39,574 nucleotides of DNA from Sphingobacterium alimentarium (GTDB lineage: Bacteria > Bacteroidota > Bacteroidia > Sphingobacteriales > Sphingobacteriaceae), in contig NZ_SMBZ01000036.1 of NCBI RefSeq assembly GCF_004342685.1, positions 1 to 39,574 on the forward strand. Reading direction: 5' to 3'. Each line of letters opens with the position of its first letter. The first letter of the stretch is position 1. This document shows, one piece after another, positions 17,428 to 25,578 of the stretch. The position numbers and the translations under genes are program-made. The notes beneath the pieces are model-generated. The model did no database searches and was not told the origin of the DNA. It saw nothing but the letters and a program-made list of their open reading frames with translations.

Positions 17428-18567
17428 ATGAAAATAGCCATAATATCTACTTATCCTCCTCAAAAATGTGGCATAGCTACATTTTCGGAAGATTTATACA
17501 AAAGTTTACAAATAGCTTCAACAGATACAGTGCATATTATAGCACTTACACAAGGTAGTGATGAGCAATTCCCCAAGGAAGTTGTCGCAACAATTGACAA
17601 ACATCAAATAAAAAGTTATGTCCAGGCGGCGGACCTCATCAACACCTATGATGTATGTGTACTACAGCACGAATATGGCATATTTGGAGGAGAATGTGGT
17701 GAATATATTCTTACACTTTGTAATCTATTACACATCCCGATCGTCACTAATTTTCATACAATCTTGCCAAAACCTTCGGCAAAGGAAAAGGAAATTTTAC
17801 AACACTTAGGGCAATTGAGTAGTTTGATTACCGTAATGACAAATTGGGCCGTCAATATGCTTAATTCCATTTACCAAATTCCGGTAGACAAAGTGAGGAT
17901 GTTACCTCACGGTGTGCCTGTATTTGACTATCAGCAAGAATTAGCTAAACAAAAGCTCAATCTTCAAGATAAGAAGGTATTGTTAAGTTTTGGATTCTTG
18001 GGACGAGGCAAAGGTTTTGAAACCGCTATTGAAGCTATCAAAGATGTACGTGATCCAAATTTTATCTATATAATTTTAGGCATTACACATCCGAACGTGT
18101 ATAAAGAGGAAGGCGAAACCTATCGCAATCAATTAATTGAAAAATGCGAAAGTTTGGGAATCGCGGACAAAGTTGACTTTGTAAACGAATTTGCGTCTCC
18201 TGAACTTTTAAAAGAATATTTAACGGCTTGTGATATGTATGTCACGCCTTATCCAAATGAAAATCAGATTAGTAGCGGAACATTGTCTTTCGCGTTAGGT
18301 GCTGGTGCAGCGGTCATCTCAACACCTTACTTATATGCTCGGGATCTTCTTGCGGATGAACGTGGATTATTATTTGATTTTTGTGACGCAGATGCCCTAT
18401 CAAAAATTATAAATAATTTGTTAGAAAATCCTATATTATTGGATAAATACCGCAGAAATGCCCGTTCACACGGTGAAACGATGCAGTGGCCCAATGTAGG
18501 AAGAAATTACGCTGCACTTTTGCATTCGGTTAGAAACGGCAATGTAAAGCTTTATAAAAGAGCCTAA
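17428..18567 (+). CDS. glycosyltransferase family 4 protein
   Basis: This is a 379-residue GT-B enzyme. It opens with MKIAIISTYPPQKCGIATFS, the glycine-rich acceptor-side loop typical of GT4 enzymes of the mannosyl- or glucosyltransferase type. The donor-binding half contains SFGFLGRGKGFETAIEAI and the C-terminal E/SGT-type loop ISSGTLSFALGAG. No membrane segment or signal peptide is seen. ATG 17428 is preferred over an in-frame TTG at 17416. The 360-residue partner gene starts 11 bases downstream, and this pairing suggests that the two act on the same glycan. Donor and acceptor are unknown. Confidence 0.9.
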   Translation: MKIAIISTYPPQKCGIATFSEDLYKSLQIASTDTVHIIALTQGSDEQFPKEVVATIDKHQIKSYVQAADLINTYDVCVLQHEYGIFGGECGEYILTLCNLLHIPIVTNFHTILPKPSAKEKEILQHLGQLSSLITVMTNWAVNMLNSIYQIPVDKVRMLPHGVPVFDYQQELAKQKLNLQDKKVLLSFGFLGRGKGFETAIEAIKDVRDPNFIYIILGITHPNVYKEEGETYRNQLIEKCESLGIADKVDFVNEFASPELLKEYLTACDMYVTPYPNENQISSGTLSFALGAGAAVISTPYLYARDLLADERGLLFDFCDADALSKIINNLLENPILLDKYRRNARSHGETMQWPNVGRNYAALLHSVRNGNVKLYKRA

Positions 18568-18578
18568 ATTTTGACACT

Positions 18579-19661
18579 ATGATATTAAAATCGGAGAAAT
18601 ACTCATCTAATATTAATATCGCGCCTGGACGACTAAGCGATTTAATTGTTGATCTCACGCACATACAACGTTTAACCAATTCGGTGGGAATCGCCCAGCA
18701 TGCCAAATATGCTACGCCCGATTATCACCATGGCTATTGTTTGGATGATAATTGCAGAGCATTAATGCTAGCCGGCTTAGCAAACTTGGTCCAACCTGGA
18801 AGTTGTGATAAATTAATAGACACGTATTTGGCGTTTGTACATTATGTGCAGCGTGAAAATGGGAAATTTGGGAATTTTCTATCGTTCGATCACCGGTTTT
18901 TGGATGAATATGGTACGGAAGATGCCTTCGGTCGCACCATCTGGTCTTTGGGAAGCTTGCTGTATAATGAAAAGCGTCCGCATATTCAAATGATGTTACG
19001 CGAACTGGTAGACAAAGCCTTTCCTCATATTTTGGAGATTAAATCAATTCGTGCTGCAGCATATACATTGTGTGGATTAGCGCTCATGCACAAGTCCAAT
19101 CGCTACGACAAGGACTTTATACCATCCATCTACTATTTAGCGGATTTTATATGCAATGAGTATGAAACAGCTTCGGATGATACTTGGCATTGGTATGAAG
19201 ATATTATATCTTACGACAATGCGATAATACCATATAGTCTCATGCTCACCAAAGATATTTTATTCGAGGAACGCTATTTACTATATGCCGAAGAAAGTGC
19301 GAAATTTTTAGATAAAATAATATTCAAAAATGATCAAGTTGAATTAATTGGGAACGCTGGTTGGTATCAGCGAAATGGGCATAAGGCTAGTGTTGGTGAA
19401 CAAGCAATCGAGATTCCGTCTTTAATTCTGATGTATCAAAAATTAGCGGAGTTAAATAATGCGCCGAAATATTATTTAAAAGCGAAAAGTGCTTTTGAAT
19501 GGTTTCATGGAAACAATAGATTAAAAGCACAGCTCTATGATCCCATCACCAAAGGTTGTAGAGATGGACTAGATAAAAATTCAGTAAACCAGAATCAAGG
19601 TGCAGAAAGTACGATAAGTTATTGGTTGTCTTCGCTCTATTTGCGTTATGAGGTTTTTTGA
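18579..19661 (+). CDS. (alpha/alpha)-barrel glycosidase-like partner of the GT4
   Basis: This 360-residue protein is almost entirely helical with no signal peptide. Recurring small-residue helices (ALMLAGLANL, AAAYTLCGLALMH, IPSLILMYQKLAEL) suggest an (alpha/alpha) toroid. Conserved-looking polar clusters include HHGYCLDDNCRALM near residues 50-63, DEYGTEDAFGRT near 110-121, WHWYEDIISYDNA near 207-219, GEQAIE near 273-278 and NQNQGAESTISY near 337-348. Acid/His-rich clusters of this kind are what a glycosidase or phosphorylase active site would look like, but the family name is not certain to me. The same kind of module is often found next to, or fused with, GT4 enzymes. A strong terminator follows. 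Confidence 0.75.
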   Translation: MILKSEKYSSNINIAPGRLSDLIVDLTHIQRLTNSVGIAQHAKYATPDYHHGYCLDDNCRALMLAGLANLVQPGSCDKLIDTYLAFVHYVQRENGKFGNFLSFDHRFLDEYGTEDAFGRTIWSLGSLLYNEKRPHIQMMLRELVDKAFPHILEIKSIRAAAYTLCGLALMHKSNRYDKDFIPSIYYLADFICNEYETASDDTWHWYEDIISYDNAIIPYSLMLTKDILFEERYLLYAEESAKFLDKIIFKNDQVELIGNAGWYQRNGHKASVGEQAIEIPSLILMYQKLAELNNAPKYYLKAKSAFEWFHGNNRLKAQLYDPITKGCRDGLDKNSVNQNQGAESTISYWLSSLYLRYEVF

Positions 19662-19700
19662 AAATAAAGAGATGTTATTAGGTGTTAGAATATGTTTTTA

Positions 19701-19735
19701 ATGGGCTTAGGAATTTTTCCTAAGCCCATCTTTAT
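19701..19735 (+). terminator. Rho-independent terminator
   Basis: A perfect 13-base stem ATGGGCTTAGGAA (19701-19713) / TTCCTAAGCCCAT (19717-19729) with a three-base loop and a T-rich tail lies 39 bases after the stop of the GT4 partner gene. It marks the end of the carbohydrate block. Confidence 0.9.
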
Positions 19736-19758
19736 TTCTATATATTAATTCAAAATAA

Positions 19759-20013
19759 TTATTCATCCGAAGCATAAAAGCGAATCTCTTCATCGGTCAT
19801 AATATCGCGGAAACTAATTGACATATGATCCTTCAGCCCATGCAAAAACTCATACGAAGGATTGTTTTCGAAATCTTTCTGAAGGGCTTTTAAGCGTACG
19901 ATTACTTCATCACTGTCTTTGCATTCCCCGACGACCACCTCTTTGAAAGTCAGATCGCTCTTGCCTTTTGTGCTCTTTATTATTTTGATATTATTTATAG
20001 CGTCTAAATACAT
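19759..20013 (-). CDS. hypothetical 84-residue protein
   Basis: I do not recognise this small soluble protein. It has a basic N-terminal strand (AINNIKIIKSTKGK), an acidic middle and an acidic end (DIMTDEEIRFYASDE). No signal, membrane segment or known motif is visible. It lies 27 bases downstream of the 157-residue gene and the alcohol dehydrogenase on the same strand, so it is probably the third gene of that operon. Confidence 0.6.
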   Translation of the reverse strand: MYLDAINNIKIIKSTKGKSDLTFKEVVVGECKDSDEVIVRLKALQKDFENNPSYEFLHGLKDHMSISFRDIMTDEEIRFYASDE

Positions 20014-20040
20014 GGTTCGGCATTAAGTATTAACGTATTT

Positions 20041-20514
20041 CTATTTTAATAAACGTTTAAAAGCACAAGATATTATAAAAGCGCCTATCGCTACACAGGC
20101 TACTTTTTTAATAAGTGCTGGTTTATCGTATCTCCACATGGCTTTCCCCCCGGTTTCAGCATAGAAATTTGGGATCTTTCCTTTTTTGACATCATTAATA
20201 ATTTCCTCATACTCTTGAATACGATCCGCCAACAATAATGGCAACCAGTGTCTATAACGCGATTCACTGTGTTGGAATGCATACCTTCTCAGCTGACCGC
20301 TCAAGCCAGAAGGAGGAATTGTCTCACCGAATACAGCGGTATAGTGTGGTCTTTCGATAGATTGAAGAACTTCCACGCGGGCAATTTGCTGTGTAGGTCG
20401 AGTTCCCGTAACATTATTATCTCTATCGCGCATTGGATAGGTTGGATCATTTTCGGGGTTAGCATCGATGCCCCACCCCTCAAGTGTATTTAAATTTTTG
20501 CTAACTAGATTCAT
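20041..20514 (-). CDS. conserved-looking protein with C-terminal membrane anchor, operon partner of the alcohol dehydrogenase
   Basis: This 157-residue protein starts at ATG 20514 (MNLVSKNLNTLEGWGID), 17 bases after the dehydrogenase stop. A longer frame to 20559 would run into that gene. The first ~130 residues are soluble and polar, with a motif-like stretch NPENDPTYPMRDRDN and later a basic/aromatic helix (SESRYRHWLPLLLADR). A hydrophobic helix at about 135-152 (ACVAIGAFIISCAF) ends with basic residues, which suggests a tail-anchored inner-membrane protein with the bulk in the cytoplasm. Function is unknown. The pairing with a Zn-dehydrogenase suggests stress or aldehyde metabolism. Confidence 0.75.
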   Translation of the reverse strand: MNLVSKNLNTLEGWGIDANPENDPTYPMRDRDNNVTGTRPTQQIARVEVLQSIERPHYTAVFGETIPPSGLSGQLRRYAFQHSESRYRHWLPLLLADRIQEYEEIINDVKKGKIPNFYAETGGKAMWRYDKPALIKKVACVAIGAFIISCAFKRLLK

Positions 20515-20531
20515 AGTAATAATTTTATAAA

Positions 20532-21671
20532 TTAAAGAACAATTACTGGCTTGATACATTCATCCAATTTGGAAGAGAAGATACGGTATGCGTCCGGAAG
20601 ATCTTCCAATGCAAATCGGTGTGTAATAATATCTTTAGGACTTAGAATTCCATCTTGCACATGCTTCATCAACTTTGGTAGCAATCGCTTGACTGATGTC
20701 TGATTAGCACGGATGGTAATTCCCTTATTCAGTACATTACCGATAGGTACAAGATTGTCCGTAGGACCGTATACTCCGACTATAGATACTATACCTCCTT
20801 TTTTCACTGAATTAATTGCCCAGTGTAATGCCGTAGCTGCTCCAGCCTGCAATAAGAGTTTTTTACCTGTTATCGTCTGCATGGCATTACCACAAGCATC
20901 CGATCCTACCGCATCGATACACACATCAGCACCTAGCCAGTTAGTAATATGCTTAATAAACAATACCGGATCTTCCAGTGATTTGAAATTATAAACTTCA
21001 CAATTGGCGTAATTTTTAACAAAATCCAATCGATACTCTAAATGGTCAATTACAATCACCCTTTCGGCACCAAATAGCCATGCACAGCGCGCCGCCATAA
21101 TTCCTACAGGACCAGCACCAAATACTACGACAGTATCGCCTTTTTGAATACCACCCATCTCAGCGGCTTGATATCCTGTCGGCAATACATCAGTCAATAG
21201 TAACGCGTCTTCTTCGTCCATGTCTTCCGGGATAACCGTAGGGCCTACATCGGCATACGGCACACGTATGTATTCAGCTTGTCCTCCGTCATAACCGCCA
21301 GCGAGATGAGAATATCCGAAGATTCCTCCCCCTGCTGTCGCCATTGTATTGGCTTCATGACAATTGGCATACAAGCCTTGTAAACAAAATACACATTGAC
21401 CACAGGCAATATTAAACGGTACCAACACCTTATCACCTACTTTCAGATTTGTTACTTCGCTTCCCAATTCACGTACGATACCAATGAATTCATGGCCAAA
21501 AGTACTTCCAATACGTGTATCGGGCACCATTCCATGATATAGGTGAAGGTCTGACCCACATATACAGGCGCGCGTCACCTGAACAATAGCATCTCTAGGG
21601 TGTAAAATTTCGGGCATGGGTTTCTCATCTATACGAATTCGAAATGGCCCGCGGTAGTTCATCGCTTTCAT
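20532..21671 (-). CDS. zinc-dependent alcohol dehydrogenase (glutathione-dependent formaldehyde dehydrogenase-like)
   Basis: This is a 379-residue medium-chain dehydrogenase. Catalytic zinc ligands appear as Cys38 and His60-Glu61 (GHEF). The structural zinc site is intact: Cys90-x2-Cys93-x2-Cys96-x7-Cys104. The Rossmann motif GAGPVGIMAARCAW precedes VIVIDHLEYRL, where the Asp suggests NAD(H). The subtype with an insertion before the C-terminal catalytic part resembles glutathione-independent or -dependent formaldehyde dehydrogenases. The substrate is uncertain. It is first in an operon with two small proteins and divergent from the 21870 gene, with GTATTAATAC in the shared upstream region. 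Confidence 0.92.
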   Translation of the reverse strand: MKAMNYRGPFRIRIDEKPMPEILHPRDAIVQVTRACICGSDLHLYHGMVPDTRIGSTFGHEFIGIVRELGSEVTNLKVGDKVLVPFNIACGQCVFCLQGLYANCHEANTMATAGGGIFGYSHLAGGYDGGQAEYIRVPYADVGPTVIPEDMDEEDALLLTDVLPTGYQAAEMGGIQKGDTVVVFGAGPVGIMAARCAWLFGAERVIVIDHLEYRLDFVKNYANCEVYNFKSLEDPVLFIKHITNWLGADVCIDAVGSDACGNAMQTITGKKLLLQAGAATALHWAINSVKKGGIVSIVGVYGPTDNLVPIGNVLNKGITIRANQTSVKRLLPKLMKHVQDGILSPKDIITHRFALEDLPDAYRIFSSKLDECIKPVIVL

Positions 21672-21767
21672 AGGCAGTATGTTTATAGTTATTTAATGGA
21701 TGAACCGACTGATTCACATACTGTTGACAATGGTTATCAAAAGCCGTATAAAATAGCCTTACTTACA

Positions 21768-21777
21768 GTATTAATAC
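21768..21777. promoter_or_regulatory. palindrome GTATTAATAC in the 21671/21870 divergent region
   Basis: This perfect 10-base palindrome lies 97 bases upstream of the dehydrogenase start and 93 bases upstream of the 196-residue gene. The same 10-mer occurs inside a longer palindrome upstream of the sigma-factor gene (28336-28345). Confidence 0.35.
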
Positions 21778-21869
21778 CATTTGTAGTCCAAAATAGACTT
21801 TGTATGAAGAAAAAATACAACTAAATATTATAACAAAATGTTAATCACATAGAATAAAAAAATACTATT

Positions 21870-22460
21870 ATGAGTAAGATACCAGAACAAAAAGTGGGTA
21901 AGGCATTAGACTATTCACGTCAGCTTACCCTGCCAGATGATTCAAGTGCGTACAATAGGTATAGAGAAATCGTGGCAAAAATGTTGGATGTGAATGGCTG
22001 GCAAAAAATAGCGGAAGGTATATCCGCAGAATTTGTCATCGTAAATGAGAATAATGAAATCCAAGATCGTAGGGTTAAAAAATATGATTTTATCCGTATT
22101 GATATACCTGGACCAGGAGCCCCTTCAGGTGGAGGGTATGATTGGGTACAAGTGACAGCGTTGGATCAAACCGATCATCAGCACAAGCGGAAAACTTTTA
22201 TTTCCTTACAGCCTTGTCCTGATCCTCGTACAATGGACGAACATTCAGCACATTTTTTCAAAAAATATACCTCCTCCAATATTGTTATCAAACAAGAGGA
22301 TAATAGAGTGACGCTGCAGTATGCTGGCAGAAATGAAGTAATAAATTCCGAGACAGAACATTTGATGGATAATATTCGCAACTTCTTGGTGGGCATAGGT
22401 GCCAAAATGGGTGCTTCTTATCCACAGTGGAAAGCATTGATAGATGGACTCGCTAAATAA
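21870..22460 (+). CDS. hypothetical 196-residue protein
   Basis: I do not recognise this family. It is soluble with no signal peptide. Notable features are a proline/glycine-rich turn DIPGPGAPSGGGYDWVQV near residues 74-91, the segment LQPCPDPRTMDEHSAHFFKKYTSSN near 112-136, and a C-terminal amphipathic helix (LMDNIRNFLVGIGAKMGA). The segments before and after the PG-rich turn look like beta strands of a lipocalin-like or SRPBCC-like fold (speculative). It is divergent from the dehydrogenase operon and ends at a bidirectional terminator shared with the Mn catalase gene, within a stress-gene neighbourhood. Confidence 0.75.
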   Translation: MSKIPEQKVGKALDYSRQLTLPDDSSAYNRYREIVAKMLDVNGWQKIAEGISAEFVIVNENNEIQDRRVKKYDFIRIDIPGPGAPSGGGYDWVQVTALDQTDHQHKRKTFISLQPCPDPRTMDEHSAHFFKKYTSSNIVIKQEDNRVTLQYAGRNEVINSETEHLMDNIRNFLVGIGAKMGASYPQWKALIDGLAK

Positions 22461-22486
22461 CAGAAGTTCCCATAATCGTTTAATTT

Positions 22487-22518
22487 AAAAGGTCACCTAC
22501 ATATTGAGGTGACCTTTT
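22487..22518. terminator. bidirectional terminator between the 21870 gene and Mn catalase
   Basis: A perfect 12-base stem, AAAAGGTCACCT (22487-22498) / AGGTGACCTTTT (22507-22518), has an eight-base loop and A/T runs on both sides. It sits between two convergent genes and should work in both directions. Confidence 0.88.
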
Positions 22519-22554
22519 CCGTATTAAATATATATAACATAAAAAAGCATCGGC

Positions 22555-23508
22555 TTATATTTCTTTATTTCGAGGATTTGGCCCAGCTTTATCTTCCATG
22601 TCTTTTAGTGTTTTTTCTTTGAATTCACTAAAAGCATCTGCTAGCTTTTGTAATTCTGGATCTAGTCCAGGAGCAAATTCCTCAGGACGCTCTGGTGATA
22701 TAGGACATGGATATGATTCTTTAGGCTCTTTGAGTGTTACCAATTCCGAGCCATCATTAGCTGGTGAAGAACCGGAGAAAATCTGATCCATCATAGATCC
22801 ATCCAAGCTGAAGGTATAGGCTTCATTATGAACCCCGGCATCCATTAGTTTTTTAACTTCTGGAAATTGAGTCTCATCAAATTTTGGAACAGGTAAAATC
22901 TTAGCCCAATCCACACCTAGCGTTTCAAGAGCTTTAGCGAAGGCCATTTGGTGTGCGCCATCTCGTACAATCAAAAACGAGATAGTCGAACGCAAAGTTT
23001 TGTTGTCCGACATTTGATAGATACGCGATTTTTGCAATCTACCCGTCGCCTCCAACACTAAATTATCCAGGAGGTCTAGCACCAGATTACCATGATTATG
23101 CACGTAAGAACCACTCCATGGATTACCCGCTGCGTCTACCGGCAATGCAGCTTGTGCACCCACAATGAAATGATGAGGGTTTTTCTGCTCTTTGGCCATA
23201 TCTAATACTGTAGAATCTCCTGGCGTATCGAATTTGCCTCCATCATACCCAGGAGCACCATCCAATAATTTGGATATAGTTTTTGTTACGAGCTCCACAT
23301 GGCTAATTTCTTCCATAGCGACGCCATGTATCAAATCTAAATATGGAATACCATCACCTCTAAAATTAAAGCTTTGGAAAAGAAATTGCATCATGGTGCG
23401 CATTTCTCCAAACTGCCCTCCTAACCCTTCTTGTAAGGCATTGGCTGCTGATGGATCTGGTCGGTCATCCACTATCGGATGTATAAGATTTTTAACGTGA
23501 TAGAACAT
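22555..23508 (-). CDS. manganese catalase
   Basis: This enzyme breaks down hydrogen peroxide with a dinuclear manganese centre. The 317-residue length is typical. Metal ligands are visible as Glu35 (GQFGEMRTMMQ), Glu67-x2-His70 (MEEISHVEL), Glu153 (VLEATGR) and His186 (RDGAHQMAF). The C-terminal tail is acidic and Pro-rich, as is usual in the family. No signal peptide is present, so it is cytoplasmic. It stands alone between a bidirectional terminator and a 223-base gap. On the minus strand 86 bases before the start is AAACACTTG (23602-23594), also found upstream of three other genes in this island. Confidence 0.95.
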   Translation of the reverse strand: MFYHVKNLIHPIVDDRPDPSAANALQEGLGGQFGEMRTMMQFLFQSFNFRGDGIPYLDLIHGVAMEEISHVELVTKTISKLLDGAPGYDGGKFDTPGDSTVLDMAKEQKNPHHFIVGAQAALPVDAAGNPWSGSYVHNHGNLVLDLLDNLVLEATGRLQKSRIYQMSDNKTLRSTISFLIVRDGAHQMAFAKALETLGVDWAKILPVPKFDETQFPEVKKLMDAGVHNEAYTFSLDGSMMDQIFSGSSPANDGSELVTLKEPKESYPCPISPERPEEFAPGLDPELQKLADAFSEFKEKTLKDMEDKAGPNPRNKEI

Positions 23509-23593
23509 AAGTGTAATAAATTTATAGTGTACATTTAGTTGTTTTACTACATTCTAACATACTGTCTACACTAAAGTCCGAATATTCCTATTT

Positions 23594-23602
23594 CAAGTGT
23601 TT
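23594..23602 (-). promoter_or_regulatory. AAACACTTG motif upstream of Mn catalase
   Basis: One of four exact AAA(C/T)ACTTG copies in the stress island, on the strand of its gene and ending 85 bases before the start codon. It could be a -35-like element for an alternative sigma factor or an activator site. Confidence 0.4.
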
Positions 23603-23639
23603 ATTACGATAGCCGACGTATTTATCTCATAATGAACAT

Positions 23640-23668
23640 AAAAAAAGTCTAACCATGGGGTTAGACTT
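23640..23668 (-). terminator. terminator after the 68-residue lipoprotein gene
   Basis: AAGTCTAACC (23645-23654) pairs with GGTTAGACTT (23659-23668) around a four-base loop. On the minus strand it is followed by a run of T. It ends transcription from the lipoprotein gene about 64 bases after its stop. Confidence 0.8.
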
Positions 23669-23731
23669 GAATCAGATAAATTATATTTATAAAAAACGAG
23701 ATAATGAAGAGTCTAATTATCCGATTGTGTA

Positions 23732-23938
23732 TTAATTCATCGGTGTAGGAGGAATCAATGTATCCGTAGACAAAGTATCTCTACCTAATGTATCTGCAAT
23801 ACTTCTACCATCGTCGTACATCGTATTAGTCGAGTCAAATGCGTGACCGTCCTCAGATGTATTATTGTTGCTGTTCCCGCACCCTACCAATCCTGATAAG
23901 GAGAAACAAATTCCTGCTATTAATAATGAGTTTTTCAT
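23732..23938 (-). CDS. small lipoprotein, 68 residues
   Basis: It has a clear lipoprotein signal (MKNSLLIAGI..., lipobox LVGC, Cys20) followed by a polar Asn/Ser linker and an Asp/Thr/Ser-rich mature part (SIADTLGRDTLSTDTL). The mature chain of about 48 residues is probably disordered. It resembles in layout, though not clearly in sequence, the 76-residue lipoprotein at 31871-32101. Function is unknown; its position beside Mn catalase suggests a stress-induced envelope protein. Confidence 0.75.
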   Translation of the reverse strand: MKNSLLIAGICFSLSGLVGCGNSNNNTSEDGHAFDSTNTMYDDGRSIADTLGRDTLSTDTLIPPTPMN

Positions 23939-24161
23939 AGTGACTTTTTTTAGTTGTTATCAATAATATTTCAGTAACATTAACAAGCACAAATTCAAAT
24001 GGTTGAGTAACAATAAATATTAATACAAATACCGTAGATATCACATTAAAATCTAGGGAAACGGATTAATACTCATTTTATAATAGATATGAACTGATTG
24101 AAAGCAAAACTGTTAAAAGGTTATAATAAAATTAATGTTTAACAGTTTAAACTAAAGTATT

Positions 24162-24392
24162 ATGGCACTAACAACTCCAAATGAAGGAAAAATTACGAAA
24201 GAAATTGAACACAACACGGCAAAATTACCATCTACAACTTACCTGGCGGTAGCTGTAACAGCTATGGTAGCCTCAGCCACGTTAAAATGTCTAGGAAGAG
24301 ATAAAGATGCACTTTTTGTAGGGCAATGGGTAGCTCCATTCTTACTATTTGGTATTTACAATAAGATTGTGAAAACTGAAGGTCACGATTAA
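24162..24392 (+). CDS. small membrane protein, 76 residues
   Basis: After a polar N-terminal segment of about 22 residues come two hydrophobic segments at about 26-44 (TYLAVAVTAMVASATLK) and 52-67 (LFVGQWVAPFLLFGIY) joined by a short charged turn (GRDKDA). This is a small inner-membrane hairpin protein with a single cysteine (Cys43). No family is recognised. A bidirectional terminator follows directly, and the gene is a monocistron between a lipoprotein gene and a response regulator. The clear ORF and compact intergenic arrangement make it likely real. Confidence 0.7.
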   Translation: MALTTPNEGKITKEIEHNTAKLPSTTYLAVAVTAMVASATLKCLGRDKDALFVGQWVAPFLLFGIYNKIVKTEGHD

Positions 24393-24398
24393 AAATAA

Positions 24399-24427
24399 TG
24401 AACCTGCCATGAATAATGGCAGGTTCA
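24399..24427. terminator. bidirectional terminator
   Basis: A perfect 12-base stem TGAACCTGCCAT (24399-24410) / ATGGCAGGTTCA (24416-24427) with a five-base loop lies between the convergent 76-residue gene and response-regulator gene. A/T runs flank both sides. Confidence 0.85.
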
Positions 24428-24451
24428 TTTACTAAATTATATTTATAATGA

Positions 24452-25108
24452 CTAAGTGACTAAATTATGCTGTACTGCAAATTTTATGAGTTCAGCTGAA
24501 TTTTTCACTTTTATCTTATTAATGAGACTTTGTCTATGGCCTTCGACAGTTCTTTTACTCAGGAATAATTTGTCCGCAATTTCCATATTAGTGTACCCCT
24601 CACTGATAAACTGTAATACTTCTCCCTCTCTTTCGGAAAGATCAAGATCAATCTTCTTGGATTTATGCCCATTTTCCACATAGGTATTCGACGATAGCAG
24701 ATCCATCATCACCATCATTAACTCCTCACAAATATATCTGCCGCCTCGTGCGATATGCGTTACCGCAAATATGAGTTCATTATACCCTACATTTTTGACT
24801 AGATAGCCTTTGGCACCTCGGTTGAAGGCATTGATAACCTGATCTGCTGTATTCAACATAGAAAGTAGTATGACCTTGACCATTGGATAGTTTTCAGCCA
24901 AATAACTCGTGACCTCCAGACCATCCATCATAGGCATATTAATGTCCGTAATCACTACGTCCGGTACGGATCCCTGTGACAGAATATCCATCAGCTCGAC
25001 CCCATTTTTCGCCTCATTAATAATTTCGATTTCTCCAGAGGTATCCAATAGTAACTTGATACCATTCCGCACCACCAAATGATCTTCGACCAAGATAACT
25101 TTAATCAT
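24452..25108 (-). CDS. LuxR-type (NarL/FixJ) response regulator
   Basis: This 218-residue two-domain regulator has a receiver (1-125) with Glu8-Asp9, phosphoacceptor Asp55 in VVITDINMPMMDG, and the later Ser/Lys switch segment (ILLSML...KGYLVKNV). The C-terminal LuxR helix-turn-helix (about 152-205) contains LSEREGEVLQFISEGYTNMEIADKL and TVEGHRQSL. It is divergent from the phytochrome-like histidine kinase across a 470-base gap, which makes that kinase the obvious candidate partner, though this is inference. No signal of autoregulation is clear to me. Confidence 0.92.
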   Translation of the reverse strand: MIKVILVEDHLVVRNGIKLLLDTSGEIEIINEAKNGVELMDILSQGSVPDVVITDINMPMMDGLEVTSYLAENYPMVKVILLSMLNTADQVINAFNRGAKGYLVKNVGYNELIFAVTHIARGGRYICEELMMVMMDLLSSNTYVENGHKSKKIDLDLSEREGEVLQFISEGYTNMEIADKLFLSKRTVEGHRQSLINKIKVKNSAELIKFAVQHNLVT

Positions 25109-25578
25109 AAGTATTACATTAATTAGGAGTTTTCTTTCATAAGTACCAAACTAAAAACAAAATTTGAGCCAATTTGTTTGATGATAAACGATAAATAACA
25201 ATTTTATTTAGAAGAAACGTATACAATATAATGCATAGATATTGATTTATAAGAATATAGAGTCATATTTTATCATAATAGGAAATAATATTCTCATAAA
25301 TTGAAGAATTTTACGTTACTGGAAGTATAAATACGGTATTATCTACCGAAATAAAAGTTTTCTATGATGAATGAGCAATATTTATTTACAGCAAGACAAC
25401 CTTTGATTAAAAAAACATATTTATAATAAAACATTTATAATCTTAAACGAATGATTTTTGTAAAACAAGGCGTTCATATTACCCTAAAAGCAAAAATAAA
25501 ATAAAGGTTAATAACAGATAAATTACAATATAAGGAGTAGTAATACCATATCTTTAGTATAAATACATACAATTACAT
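25109..25578. other. 470-base AT-rich divergent intergenic region
   Basis: No convincing gene is seen. Only tiny frames occur, for example an 18-codon frame from about 25366 and a 17-codon frame from 25451. TATCTTTA (25549-25556) lies 22 bases before the histidine-kinase start and matches TAnnTTTG at all but one position, so it is a weak candidate -7 element. The size is unusual for this compact window and may hold a small RNA or control region, which composition alone cannot show. Confidence 0.4.

Noticed and set aside
25360..25510. Short frames of 17-18 codons in the divergent gap before the histidine kinase
   Set aside because: They are too short with no clear start-site context or conserved motif to call as genes.
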